A stretch of DNA of 47,246 nucleotides from Nitrospinota bacterium (GTDB lineage: Bacteria; 2-12-FULL-45-22; JACOWJ01): NCBI GenBank assembly GCA_016176845.1, contig JACOWJ010000003.1, positions 1 through 47,246 on the forward strand. The letters are read 5' to 3'. A model generated the notes under the pieces. It saw only the letters and a program-made list of their open reading frames with translations. It was not told where the DNA came from and made no database searches. The translations under genes and the position numbers were made by a program. This document shows, one piece after another, positions 1 through 7,047 of this stretch (position 1 is the stretch's first letter; every line of letters starts with the position of its first letter).

Positions 1-240
1 ATTCAAGAGACACGGACTTTGTGGTCCCTCATCTCATCGCGCAAATCGATCGAATCCATGAGGATCGGCTCCAAGGAGTCGGTGAGTCTCACCCCGGGGG
101 TACTGGGCCGAGAGCGCTGCCCGTCTCTCGGGGCTCACCTCGCAGATCCAGGAGAGGGCCCCCAGGGCGTTAAAGTTGCGGACCAGGTTCTTTCCCCAGT
201 ATCCGGCACCAATACAGGCGATTTTCGTATCGATCGTCAT
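1..240 (-). pseudogene. Gfo/Idh/MocA-family oxidoreductase, N-terminal fragment, frameshifted
   Basis: Only the NAD(P)-binding Rossmann start is visible. The ATG is at 240 and the glycine motif GAGYWGKN lies near residues 12-19, as in the sugar oxidoreductases of capsule and O-antigen pathways. After residue 48 the frame goes wrong at a run of five C (about 107-111). Dropping one C restores the family-like stretch GVRLTDSLEPILMD, but that frame also stops near position 5. The gene therefore looks truncated as well as frameshifted. Its ATG overlaps the stop of the upstream antiterminator gene (ATGA), which indicates that the two were translationally coupled in a polysaccharide-biosynthesis operon. 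The family call is solid; the cause (decay or assembly error near the edge) cannot be decided here. Confidence 0.6.
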
Positions 241-811
241 GGCCAGACGCTTTCTCTAATGGAATGGCATCGCTCCACCAAGCCGGGATCGATCCGGATG
301 GCAACGCCTTGCTGCAGGGGCTCGATGGTGACCACGAACATGGACTGCTGGAGATCGACCTCCATCAACATCCCCTCGATCCCCTCGAGGAAACCCTTTT
401 TGACCCGGACCCGCTCCCCCACTTTTGGATAGGGGAAGGGGTGGACCGGCTCCCCCGACCGCAACATCCGTTGGACGGCCAGGATCTCCTCCTCGGGGAC
501 GGCCGCTAGCCGATCCCACGAGCTCCCCAACAGCCGCACCACTCCAGGGGTCCGAATCACCTTGATGTAGGATGCCTTATCGATAACGCCGCGCAGGAAG
601 AGATAACTGGGGAAGAGGGGCACCTGGATCTGATGACGCTTGCCTCGCCGCTGGCTCCAGACCTCAGCCTTGGGGAGAAAGAGGTCAAAGGTTTTATGGC
701 TTAAAGCATCATGGACCTGCTGCTCGCAATGACTGCGGGTATAAAGGGCTACCAGGAAGGCTTTTTACTGCCTTCTGTAGGTGCAAAATGGGTGCAAACC
801 CTTTGCGTCAT
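237..811 (-). pseudogene. NusG-like transcription antiterminator (UpxY/RfaH/LoaP type), one-base frameshift
   Basis: Specialised NusG paralogues of this kind let RNA polymerase read through long polysaccharide operons. The downstream part (237-755) contains the N-terminal NGN domain (ALYTRSHCEQQV, then PLFPSYLF) and a C-terminal KOW-like segment (VGERVRVKKGFLEG). The conserved opening WYALYTR is broken: reading from the ATG at 811 the frame runs to ..KKPSW and hits TAG at 749-751. One missing base after TGG-TA would restore WYALYTR and give a protein of about 190 residues. The ATG lies 22 nt downstream of the tRNA-Glu end. It is the first gene of the truncated sugar-biosynthesis locus and overlaps the oxidoreductase by ATGA. 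Real decay and a sequencing error are both possible. Confidence 0.65.
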
Positions 812-832
812 CTTCCAAGCCCTTAATTTTCC

Positions 833-908
833 TGGTAGCCCCAAGGGGATTCGAACCCCTGTTTTCGCCGTGAGAGGGCGATGTCCTAGGCCTCTAGACG
901 ATGGGGCC
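833..908 (-). tRNA. tRNA-Glu (CTC)
   Basis: Cloverleaf with a 7-bp acceptor stem (GGCCCCA/TGGGGCT, G1-U72 wobble), U8, an anticodon stem CGCC/GGCG around the loop CTCTCAC (anticodon CTC), a T-loop GTTCGAATC, and an encoded CCA at the 3' end. It is followed 22 nt later by the ATG of the antiterminator gene and preceded by tRNA-Gln 18 nt upstream, so the two tRNAs are probably co-transcribed. Confidence 0.95.
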
Positions 909-926
909 ATTTCCAATGGGAGCGGT

Positions 927-1001
927 TGGCTCCGGGGCGAGGATTCGAACCTCGGTTCGCAGATCCAGAGTCTGCTGTCCTGCCAGTTAGACGACCCCGG
1001 A
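927..1001 (-). tRNA. tRNA-Gln (CTG)
   Basis: Cloverleaf with acceptor stem TCCGGGG/CCCCGGA, an anticodon stem GCAGA/TCTGC around loop CTCTGGA (anticodon CTG), T-arm CGAGGTTCGAATCCTCG, and an encoded CCA. It is the upstream member of a two-tRNA unit on the minus strand. Confidence 0.95.
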
Positions 1002-1106
1002 ACCCTCCCCCTCATCGCATGATGCGCTACCGCTCAACCAATTGGCCGGAGGATAATAGCATATTCCGGTCGAATCGTCAAACAGAGATTCGACCGGTTT
1101 CCCCGC

Positions 1107-2021
1107 TCAGATAAAATGGAGCCAGCTCAGATGCCTTTCGCTTCTTCCGCGAACCACATCGAAAAAGGCCTTTTGCAGCCTCGAGGTGAGATCTCCCGGC
1201 CGTCCATTGCCAATGGGCCGGTTGTCCACCTCCCGGATAGGAGTGATTTCGGCGGCTGTGCCGCAAAAGAAGGCCTCATCGGCCACGTAAAGCTCGTCCC
1301 GCGGGAAGAGCTCCTCCTTCACCGACAGGCCCAAGTCTTGGGTCAACAGCTTGATGACCGAGTCCCGGGTGATCCCCTCCAGGATCGAGGAGAGCGGGGG
1401 GGTCTTGATCACCCCCTTCTTCACGATGAAGATGTTTTCGCCCGATCCCTGGGCCACGTATCCCTCGGTATCCAACATCACGGCTTCGTCGTAACCGTGA
1501 TCCAGGGCCTCCATCTTCGCCAACTGGGAGTTTGCATAGTTGCCGCAAACCTTGGCCTTGGTCATGTTGACATTGGTGTGGTGGCCGGTGTAAGAAGAGA
1601 TCTTGACCCGGATCCCTTCCGCGAGCCCCTTCTCGCCCAGATAAGCCCCCCACGGCCAGACAGCGATCGCCGTTCGGACAGGGACCCCTCGGTGGCTAAC
1701 CCCCATGCTGCCGTAGCCGAGATAAATGAGGGGCCGGATGTAGCACTCCTCCAGCTCGTTGGCCTTGATGGTGCGAAGGATCGCCTCGATGATCTCCTCT
1801 TTCGAGTAGTCCACCCGGAGATTCACGATCTGCACGGAATTGAACAGACGGTCGATATGCTCTGCCAGGCGAAAAATTGCGGATCCCCGTTCGGTCTTGT
1901 AACAACGAATCCCCTCGAAGACCCCCAGCCCGTAATGCAGGGAATGGGTCAGGATATGGGTCTGGGCCTCTGCCCAATCGATCAACTTCCCATCCATCCA
2001 GATCTTTTTGGTCTCTTCCAC
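1107..2021 (-). CDS. ilvE: Branched-chain amino acid aminotransferase
   Basis: PLP-dependent fold type IV transaminase that interconverts branched-chain 2-oxoacids and Leu/Ile/Val with glutamate in the cytosol. The 304 residues match the family length. The Schiff-base lysine is K157 in [12 protein letters not shown]. The later hallmarks GSGEN (192-196) and [11 protein letters not shown] (251-261) are present, as is the early GLGVFEGIR segment. The start is GTG at 2021, preceded by AAGGAG at a spacing of about 7. The gene stands alone: about 490 bp of repeat-bearing DNA separate it from the next minus-strand gene upstream. A D-amino-acid or aminodeoxychorismate lyase relative is less likely given the IlvE-type motifs. 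Confidence 0.93.
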   Translation of the reverse strand: MEETKKIWMDGKLIDWAEAQTHILTHSLHYGLGVFEGIRCYKTERGSAIFRLAEHIDRLFNSVQIVNLRVDYSKEEIIEAILRTIKANELEECYIRPLIYLGYGSMGVSHRGVPVRTAIAVWPWGAYLGEKGLAEGIRVKISSYTGHHTNVNMTKAKVCGNYANSQLAKMEALDHGYDEAVMLDTEGYVAQGSGENIFIVKKGVIKTPPLSSILEGITRDSVIKLLTQDLGLSVKEELFPRDELYVADEAFFCGTAAEITPIREVDNRPIGNGRPGDLTSRLQKAFFDVVRGRSERHLSWLHFI

Positions 2022-2362
2022 AATCGGCTCCTTGTAACTTCTTCGCTGACAATTCGGGAAGACCTCAGCCCCAGGAATCCCCAGGGCGGGCTGGCCGAAT
2101 TGATGTTTCTTGATGAAGGTCGCTCCGTGATATAGATCTCATAGGGATTGGGCTAGCAGACTCAATAAGCGGGGCGGGAGCCCCGTAGAAGCGGTCTAAG
2201 AAAGGGCCGTTTTCTTTCATGGCCGGACCCTTCTCCTTTGCTTTTCAGAAGACTTGACCTCAACGGCGCCATGATAGGATCTCTTCTTTCTCCATCCGGT
2301 TGATTCGGGGGTTTCGTAAACCCATATTCCGCTCCCAGGCCCCAGCTCGATCAGCCAAGTTA

Positions 2363-2440
2363 AAGGGGTTAGGGATTAGGGGCTAGGGGCTAGTGAAGAA
2401 GAACTTTTGCTAACCTCTAGCCCTTAGCCTCTAGCCCCTC
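2363..2440. repeat. Heptanucleotide fold-back repeat, (T/C)TAGGGG type
   Basis: Units such as TTAGGGA, TTAGGGG and CTAGGGG repeat every 7 nt on the left arm. The right arm carries the reverse complement (CTAGCCC, TTAGCCT, CTAGCCC), also at 7-nt period, with an AT-rich loop between. It can fold into a long imperfect hairpin. It lies in the 2022-2511 gap, which holds no recognisable gene. Confidence 0.75.
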
Positions 2441-2441
2441 A

Positions 2442-2467
2442 AAAATGGAAATTCCTAAGCGATCAAG
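2442..2467 (+). repeat. Dispersed 25-bp repeat with GGAAATTCC core (copy 1)
   Basis: Consensus AAAATGGAAATTCCTATGCG followed by ATCAAG; this copy has CTAAGCG in place of CTATGCG. Other copies are at 2873, 17567, 23727 and 23826, and on the opposite strand at 46512 and 46612. It abuts the heptanucleotide fold-back at 2363-2440. Confidence 0.75.
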
Positions 2468-2511
2468 GATAAGGATATAAAGGGATATTTTGCCTTAACG
2501 GAGACCTCAAG

Positions 2512-2823
2512 TCAAGGGCCTTTTGCAAATGGCCCGCCAGAATCTCCCTTCTTCCCGCTCACCCGGTATACCCACGCCAGGATTTCCGCGACCACCCGGT
2601 AGAGGTCCGGCGGGATCTCCTGGTTCAGGTCCAATTGACTCAGGATCTCGAGCAGGTCCTTATCCTCCCGGATGGAAATGTTGTGGGCCTTGGCGATCTC
2701 GAGGATCTTCTCCGCTATGGCTCCCCGCCCCTTGGCCACCACGCGCGGCGCGGCGTCCTTCGGAGGCTCATATTTCAAGGCAATGGCCCCTTTTCGCTTT
2801 TCCGGCTTCTGGGGATCGGCCAT
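2512..2823 (-). CDS. FlhB C-terminal-domain-like protein (YlqH type), orphan
   Basis: A 103-residue soluble protein corresponding to the cytoplasmic C-terminal domain of the flagellar/type III export switch protein FlhB/EscU, without the membrane part. The match includes AIALKYEPPKDAAPRVVAKG near residues 13-32, then AEKILEIAKAHNISIREDKDL and a terminal segment with YRVVAEILAWVYR. The autocleavage motif NPTH that precedes this region in FlhB is absent (the residues before AIALKY are EKRKG), so self-cleavage is not expected. It follows a FliK-C-like gene on the same strand with a 62-bp gap containing a dispersed repeat. Bacillus subtilis ylqG-ylqH is a comparable orphan pair. No other flagellar gene is in the window; the function is unknown. 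Confidence 0.75.
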   Translation of the reverse strand: MADPQKPEKRKGAIALKYEPPKDAAPRVVAKGRGAIAEKILEIAKAHNISIREDKDLLEILSQLDLNQEIPPDLYRVVAEILAWVYRVSGKKGDSGGPFAKGP

Positions 2824-2838
2824 CGGCTAAGCCCTTAA

Positions 2839-2898
2839 ATTGGGGGACAGGGTCCCAATAATCTGTACCCTAAAAATGGAAATTCCTATGCGATCAAG
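2839..2898. repeat. Long form of the GGAAATTCC repeat (copy 2)
   Basis: GGGGGACAGGGTCCC, then AATAATCTGTACC and the 25-bp AAAATGGAAATTCC unit at 2873-2898. The same long form occurs at 23690-23751. On the minus strand the repeat supplies the last codons (Leu-Ile-Ala) and the TAG stop of the FliK-like gene. Confidence 0.8.
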
Positions 2899-4073
2899 TT
2901 CAAGAGGCCAGAGGGGCTCTCTCCTCCCGGCTTTTCTTCGAGATTCTGGGTGAGAAAGTCCATGTTTGCCGTTCTCGCCTCCACCTGGCTGGTAAATCCT
3001 GCATCGCGAAAGGCGTTGGCCAGGTCGGGGAGCCAGGAGTCCAAAAATTGCCGGGTCTCTTCGAAGGCAACATAGATGCGGGCGGAGAGGCGCTTCCCGA
3101 GGAGCGACAGGTCCGCCCGCAATGGGCCCAGGTTCCTGGGCTCCAACATCAATACCAGCTTCAGGTAATCCGGCTTCTCCTTCTCCTGGCCCTTCCCCCC
3201 ATCGCGGTGTACGTAAAGACGGATGGTAAACGGGCTTACACTCGCCCCGCCGGGGAGCTGATAGAGCATCCAGCCGCCATGCTCACTCGCCTGCTGGTTG
3301 GCCAGCTGGTTCAACTCGATATTGGCCAATAAGGTCTTTACGGAGCGGGAGATTCCGGCGCCCGGCTCCGGGAGGGATTGGCCCTGCTGAGCCAGGCGGG
3401 CGGATTCCTCGCCAAGCCACTGCTCAATCTTCAGGAGAAGGCCTTTCAAATCCCTCTCGGCCATCCTGGATAATGGCCCTTCCTTCCCCCGGGCGATCCA
3501 CTCGACCAATCTCGACTCGTAGAAAACCCCCGATCGTTGCAACTGCAACCGGATATCGCGGGCCGTTGGGGCCCCGCCCCTCAAGGGGTCCCCCCTGCCC
3601 CACGAATCGGAATCTTCCTGTGGCGGATCGGGGCTCCACGCCTGGAGGAAAAGTTCGAGATCTCTGAGGGTCTCCTGGATCGCCGGCGAAATCGCAGGGG
3701 CTGCCCTCAACATCCGCGCCAGGGGCAGAATGGCTTCTCCCAGGGGTATCTTTTGGGGCAGGTAAAGACGAAAAAGGGCCGAGAGCCGATCCTGCGCGCC
3801 GACCTCCTGGGGGAGGAGCCTCACAGTAAACTGGGGCTTGAGCTGCTCGACGCGCACCACGATGGCCTCCCCATCCTGTAAGGGTTGGGGCGTCAAGGCA
3901 ACCAGCTCCATCCCTCCCAGCCTTACGGTGGCCATCTCCTTGCCCAGCACGCTCAGCACGGTCCCCTTCAGGATATCGCCCACCTGGAAGCGGGCCTCGG
4001 GCGCGGGCTGCCCTTCGGGTGCCCGGGAAACGGATCGGAGGAACCGGATCGAGGAATCGCCTGGATGGATCAT
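2886..4073 (-). CDS. FliK-like flagellar hook-length control C-terminal domain protein (YlqG type)
   Basis: A 395-residue protein whose last 100 residues resemble the FliK C-terminal (Flg_hook) domain: LGPLRADLSLLGKRLSARIYV near residues 312-332, followed by a helix with FLDSWLPDLANAFRDAGF. The N-terminal two thirds is variable and rich in Leu, Arg and Gln, as in FliK proteins. It probably forms an operon with the FlhB-C-like gene downstream; in flagellar systems FliK acts on FlhB to switch export, so the pair is coherent even though no export gate is encoded here. The last codons and the stop come from a dispersed repeat, so the C-terminus may have been remodelled by its insertion. ATG at 4073 follows AGAGGG. 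Confidence 0.7.
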   Translation of the reverse strand: MIHPGDSSIRFLRSVSRAPEGQPAPEARFQVGDILKGTVLSVLGKEMATVRLGGMELVALTPQPLQDGEAIVVRVEQLKPQFTVRLLPQEVGAQDRLSALFRLYLPQKIPLGEAILPLARMLRAAPAISPAIQETLRDLELFLQAWSPDPPQEDSDSWGRGDPLRGGAPTARDIRLQLQRSGVFYESRLVEWIARGKEGPLSRMAERDLKGLLLKIEQWLGEESARLAQQGQSLPEPGAGISRSVKTLLANIELNQLANQQASEHGGWMLYQLPGGASVSPFTIRLYVHRDGGKGQEKEKPDYLKLVLMLEPRNLGPLRADLSLLGKRLSARIYVAFEETRQFLDSWLPDLANAFRDAGFTSQVEARTANMDFLTQNLEEKPGGESPSGLLNLIA

Positions 4074-4137
4074 TTTGCCCTCTGCGAAAAGGGTTCTATC
4101 CTGCTCGCTATGTTTTTAGGATCAGGAGACTCATCAA

Positions 4138-4210
4138 GTTAAGTTTTAAGTTTTAGGTGTTAGGTTTTAGGTTTCTTGCTTAACACTTAAAACCTGAAAC
4201 TTAAAACTTT
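4138..4210. repeat. Heptanucleotide fold-back repeat, TTTTAGG/TTTTAAG type (copy 1)
   Basis: AAGTTTTAAGTTTTAGGTGTT on the left and AACACTTAAAACCTGAAACT on the right form a long inverted repeat made of 7-nt units. It lies between two minus-strand genes and extends into the 3' end of the GIY-YIG gene, supplying its final residues and TAA stop. Confidence 0.8.
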
Positions 4211-4642
4211 CCCGTAAATCCTGTCTGAAAAGGAAAATCCTATGCCCTCAAGATAATATGCGAGATGGCTTGGGCAATGACAGTCACTGGAACCGAACCC
4301 TGGAACGAGGACCTGGGCCTTGGGATGGCCGAGAACGATCTGGTTCAACCGGCACTCGAGTCGGGGGGTCAAAGGAGTTGACTGTTCTTCGAGTCTTTCT
4401 GGGAATGGAAAGGTGCGGATATCCACGATCCGGGCCCACTGCAACAGGTAGTCGATATGCCAGAAGAGCCTCTTGGCCCCCCGGCGATGCCTGGCCAGCC
4501 GAGCCTCTAGCCCTCCCATGGCGCTCCCGGTGTAACTATAATGGCCGGAGGGAAAGGCGAAACAGCCCAGTTTGCCCACTTTGATTTCTTTATCTTTCCC
4601 CAGTTCCATGAAGATCAGGTAGAGGCCAGGGGTTCCAGCCAT
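4187..4642 (-). CDS. DUF123-type GIY-YIG nuclease family protein
   Basis: A 151-residue protein of the DUF123/GIY-YIG fold. The first strand is GLYLIFMEL (residues 6-14) and the second motif FPSGHYSYTGSAMGG (31-45) holds the Tyr and Gly residues of the fold. LEARLARHRR and the His-rich WHIDYLL segment follow, then the typical FGSSDCHCPSHLAYY near 115-129. The family is related to bacterial Nth/MutS-associated GIY-YIG proteins, but its substrate is not established. The last residues (KVLSFRF) and stop are encoded by a TTTTAAG heptanucleotide repeat, so the native C-terminus has probably been replaced. A degenerate copy of the GGAAATTCC repeat lies just upstream within the gene (4227-4252). Confidence 0.8.
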   Translation of the reverse strand: MAGTPGLYLIFMELGKDKEIKVGKLGCFAFPSGHYSYTGSAMGGLEARLARHRRGAKRLFWHIDYLLQWARIVDIRTFPFPERLEEQSTPLTPRLECRLNQIVLGHPKAQVLVPGFGSSDCHCPSHLAYYLEGIGFSFSDRIYGKVLSFRF

Positions 4643-4795
4643 CAGGCTTGCACTCCAAAACCAGATCCAGAGACCTGACTACTCCGGGAGGTCAACGCCG
4701 ACCTCTGTTTCATCTTCCGAAGAGTCCCTATTGAATCTCTCAAAAATTTACCATATTTCAAGGATCATTCGCTATGATGGCCCTTTACACCTTTA

Positions 4796-4890
4796 GGACT
4801 GGCGACCAAATAACTTTCCCATGGTCGAATGGGATAATAGGTTTTAAGTTTTAAGTTTTAGGTTTTAGGGCTTAAAACTTAAAACCTAAC
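4796..4890. repeat. Composite repeat: truncated copy of the GGACTGGCGACC element with TTTTAGG fold-back
   Basis: Begins GGACTGGCGACCAAATAACT, followed by TTCCCATGGTCGAATGGGAT and a TTTTAAG/TTTTAGG fold-back (4840-4890). The same sequence with few differences recurs at 5464, on the other side of the B12-binding gene. This copy lacks the right-hand terminal inverted repeat and ends about 23 bp before the next gene's ATG. The 4643-4795 stretch holds nothing else recognised. Confidence 0.8.
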
Positions 4891-4913
4891 ATTTCTCTTT
4901 GCTGGGGGGCGAC

Positions 4914-5306
4914 ATGGAAAGAAGATTGAGGATATTGGTGGCCAAACCGGGCCTGGATGGGCACGACACCGGGGCCAAGGTGGTGGCCCGGGCCCTGCGG
5001 GATGCCGGCCTCGAGGTGATCTACACCGGGCTCCGCCAGACCACGGACCAGATCGTTTCGGCGGCCCTGCAGGAGGATGTGGACTTCATCGGCCTGAGCA
5101 TCCTATCGGGAACCCACCTGTTCCATGCCGAGAAGCTCATCGATCAGCTCCGGGAAAAGGGCATGGGCCACATCCAGGTGATCGTAGGGGGCTGCATCCC
5201 CCAGGGGGATGTCCCCAAGCTCAAGGAGTTGGGGGTAGCCGGGGTATTTCGCCCCGGGACCTCCTTCGAGGAGCTGGTCGCCTTTTTAGCCACAGAAAAA
5301 AATTAG
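4914..5306 (+). CDS. Stand-alone cobalamin (B12)-binding protein, methylmalonyl-CoA mutase C-terminal domain type
   Basis: A 130-residue Rossmann-like B12-binding domain matching the C-terminal part of methylmalonyl-CoA mutase or its small subunit. It carries the base-off/His-on motif [10 protein letters not shown] (D and H of DxHxxG) near residues 15-24, then SILSGTH and GGCIPQGD. A partner mutase large subunit is needed for acyl-CoA isomerisation; none is in the window, although methylmalonyl-CoA epimerase lies 4 kb downstream. ATG at 4914 is chosen over the upstream TTG at 4899 because GGGGGG lies just before it. The gene is flanked by two copies of the same repeat element (4796 and 5464). 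A corrinoid protein for another mutase, such as 2-hydroxyisobutyryl- or ethylmalonyl-CoA mutase, cannot be excluded. Confidence 0.88.
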   Translation: MERRLRILVAKPGLDGHDTGAKVVARALRDAGLEVIYTGLRQTTDQIVSAALQEDVDFIGLSILSGTHLFHAEKLIDQLREKGMGHIQVIVGGCIPQGDVPKLKELGVAGVFRPGTSFEELVAFLATEKN

Positions 5307-5343
5307 AAGTCGGGTTAAAGTATGTAGTGCCTGAACGAAAACC

Positions 5344-5420
5344 CCGATTTTTAGGTAGCTACAAAAATCGGTCATGGTTCGACAGGCTCACCATGACCGG
5401 TCACCCTGAGCTTGTCGAAG
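5344..5420. repeat. Hairpin cluster of dispersed repeats
   Basis: CCGATTTTT and AAAAATCGG (5344-5371) form one stem. GGTCATGG and CCATGACC (5370-5399) form a second, and the CCCTGAGCTTGTCGAAGGG tract follows. The last is a dispersed sequence I recognise from many bacterial genomes. The first hairpin may serve as the terminator of the B12 gene, but it has no clean U-tail. The rest of 5307-5733 is this cluster plus the element at 5455-5610; no gene was seen. Confidence 0.6.
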
Positions 5421-5454
5421 GGTTGGCCCGAAGATCGGCCCTGAAGGCCCACGT

Positions 5455-5610
5455 CCCTTAGAAGGACTGGCGACCAAATAACTTTCCCATGGTCGAATGG
5501 GATTATAGGTTTTAGGTTTTGGGTTTTAGGTTTTAGGGCTTAAAACTTAAAACCTAAAACTTTCTGCAGGGAACCAAATGGGCAAGTTATTTAGTCCATG
5601 ATCCTAAGGG
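5455..5610. mobile_element. MITE-like element with terminal inverted repeats and a TTTTAGG fold-back core
   Basis: The left end GGACTGGCGACCAAATAACT (5464) plus TTCCCAT is matched in inverted orientation by ATGGGCAAGTTATTTAGTCC (5578-5597); the left arm has an extra GGCGACC. Outside these, CCCTTAG (5455-5461) matches CTAAGGG (5604-5610). The core (5508-5563) is a 7-nt-period TTTTAGG fold-back. A second copy, truncated on its right, is at 4796. No ORF is inside, so any movement would depend on functions supplied elsewhere. Confidence 0.65.
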
Positions 5611-5733
5611 GATCGGGCTCCTCTTGGGGCCTCCGGGGGAGTGGGGTCACAGGGCCGGCAGGTCGAGGCGATTCGGAGAAGGGGGTTCCCTTCCCATAAA
5701 TGAAAGTGGTTCAACGCTGAGGAGGGCGAAGGC

Positions 5734-7044
5734 GTGGCATCGAAGGTCTATTTCCAGGACGACCGGGCCATGGCCAACGAGGACAGCCTGGTGGCGAAGA
5801 TGGTGACCCTCTTTGAGGCCGCAGGCTTCGAGGAGATCATCAAGCCGGGCGACACGGTGGCCATCAAGGTCCATATGGGAGAACATAACAACACCGGCTA
5901 TTTGAGGCCCGTTTACGTCCGGGCCCTGGTAGAGAAGGTAAAGAGTCTGGGAGGAGAGCCGGTGGTGATGGACACCACCACGCTGACCTACCTTCCCTTC
6001 CCCGCTCGGGCCACGGCCCTGGATCATCTGAAGACCGTCGAGCGAAACGGTTTCAACTCGGGCACGGTGGGCTGTCCCATCATCATCGCCGATGGCTACA
6101 TCGGCGCCGATGATGTGCGAGTGGACCTGCCGGAAGGATTTGTCCTGAAAGAGCAGTACGTGGCCACGGGCATCGCCCTGGCGGATGCCATGATCGTGCT
6201 GGCCCACTTCAAGGGGCATCCCCTGGGGACTTACGGCGGCTCGATCAAAAACATGGGCGTCGGCTGCGTCTCCAAGCGGGGCAAGCACAACCTTCACCTC
6301 GGGGGGGATCCGCGCTGGGGCCTCAAGGCCCGCCCCTTCCATCCCCACCTCTGCCGCGGCAAATCGTGCGATAAGTGGATGCTGTGCGACAATGTTTGTC
6401 CGGAAGGCTGCTTCCACGTCACCGAGACCTCGATCGAATGGGATGCGTCCCGCTGTACCGGCTGCTTCGCCTGCCTCTTCGTGACCATGCCCTGCGGGGT
6501 GACCGGGGTAGCGGACGAGTTCTTCGACATCAGCGCTGCAGCCATCGCTGACTCGGCATTGGCCGTGACCAAGACCTTTAAGCTAGGGAAGATCGGCTAC
6601 CTCAACATGGCGATCGATATCTCTCCCTGGTGCGACTGCGTCCCCTTCAGCGATCGCCCGTTCGTCCCCAACCTGGGGGCCTTCTCCTCCCGGGATCCGG
6701 TGGCCATCGATGTGGCCTGCATCGATATGTCTCGCCAATCCTTCGGCATGCCGGGCTCCATCGCGGAGGAGAAGGGCGTCATGTTCCCCGGGATCCCCAA
6801 GTTGTCGGCCTGCGGCTCATTCGTGGGGGTGAGCGAGAACATCCAGACGAACACGGGGGATCGGATCGGTTTGGGAAGCAAGCAATACGAGTTGATCCGG
6901 CCGGAGGCGGGCGATCCCACCAAGTTCCTCTACACCCAGGTCCCAACGGGCATCAAGTTCGCTCCGCTTTACAAGATGAAGCCCGTCTACCCCGAGGGAG
7001 GATTCAAACGGGCCGCTGAGGTCCCCATCGAGGAGGTGCGTTAG
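5734..7044 (+). CDS. DUF362 protein with two [4Fe-4S] cluster motifs
   Basis: A 436-residue DUF362-family protein with a ferredoxin-like insert. The DUF362 part begins with KPGDTVAIKVHMGEHNN (residues 37-53) and has IKNMGVGC (171-178). Cysteines follow at 207, 212, 218, 222 and 226, and then a classical cluster C241-x2-C244-x2-C247-x6-C254. It starts at GTG 5734 behind GAGGAGGG, and its stop is 3 nt before the AOR ATG. The two are almost certainly co-expressed, so an electron-transfer role for the AOR is a reasonable inference. The family itself has no firmly assigned activity. Residues near the second cluster read FVTMPCG rather than the more usual CPxxA. Confidence 0.85.
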   Translation: MASKVYFQDDRAMANEDSLVAKMVTLFEAAGFEEIIKPGDTVAIKVHMGEHNNTGYLRPVYVRALVEKVKSLGGEPVVMDTTTLTYLPFPARATALDHLKTVERNGFNSGTVGCPIIIADGYIGADDVRVDLPEGFVLKEQYVATGIALADAMIVLAHFKGHPLGTYGGSIKNMGVGCVSKRGKHNLHLGGDPRWGLKARPFHPHLCRGKSCDKWMLCDNVCPEGCFHVTETSIEWDASRCTGCFACLFVTMPCGVTGVADEFFDISAAAIADSALAVTKTFKLGKIGYLNMAIDISPWCDCVPFSDRPFVPNLGAFSSRDPVAIDVACIDMSRQSFGMPGSIAEEKGVMFPGIPKLSACGSFVGVSENIQTNTGDRIGLGSKQYELIRPEAGDPTKFLYTQVPTGIKFAPLYKMKPVYPEGGFKRAAEVPIEEVR

Positions 7045-7047
7045 GCC

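Noticed and set aside
711-1114. Small ORFs across the tRNA genes
   Set aside because: They overlap two clear tRNAs and have no protein-like motifs.
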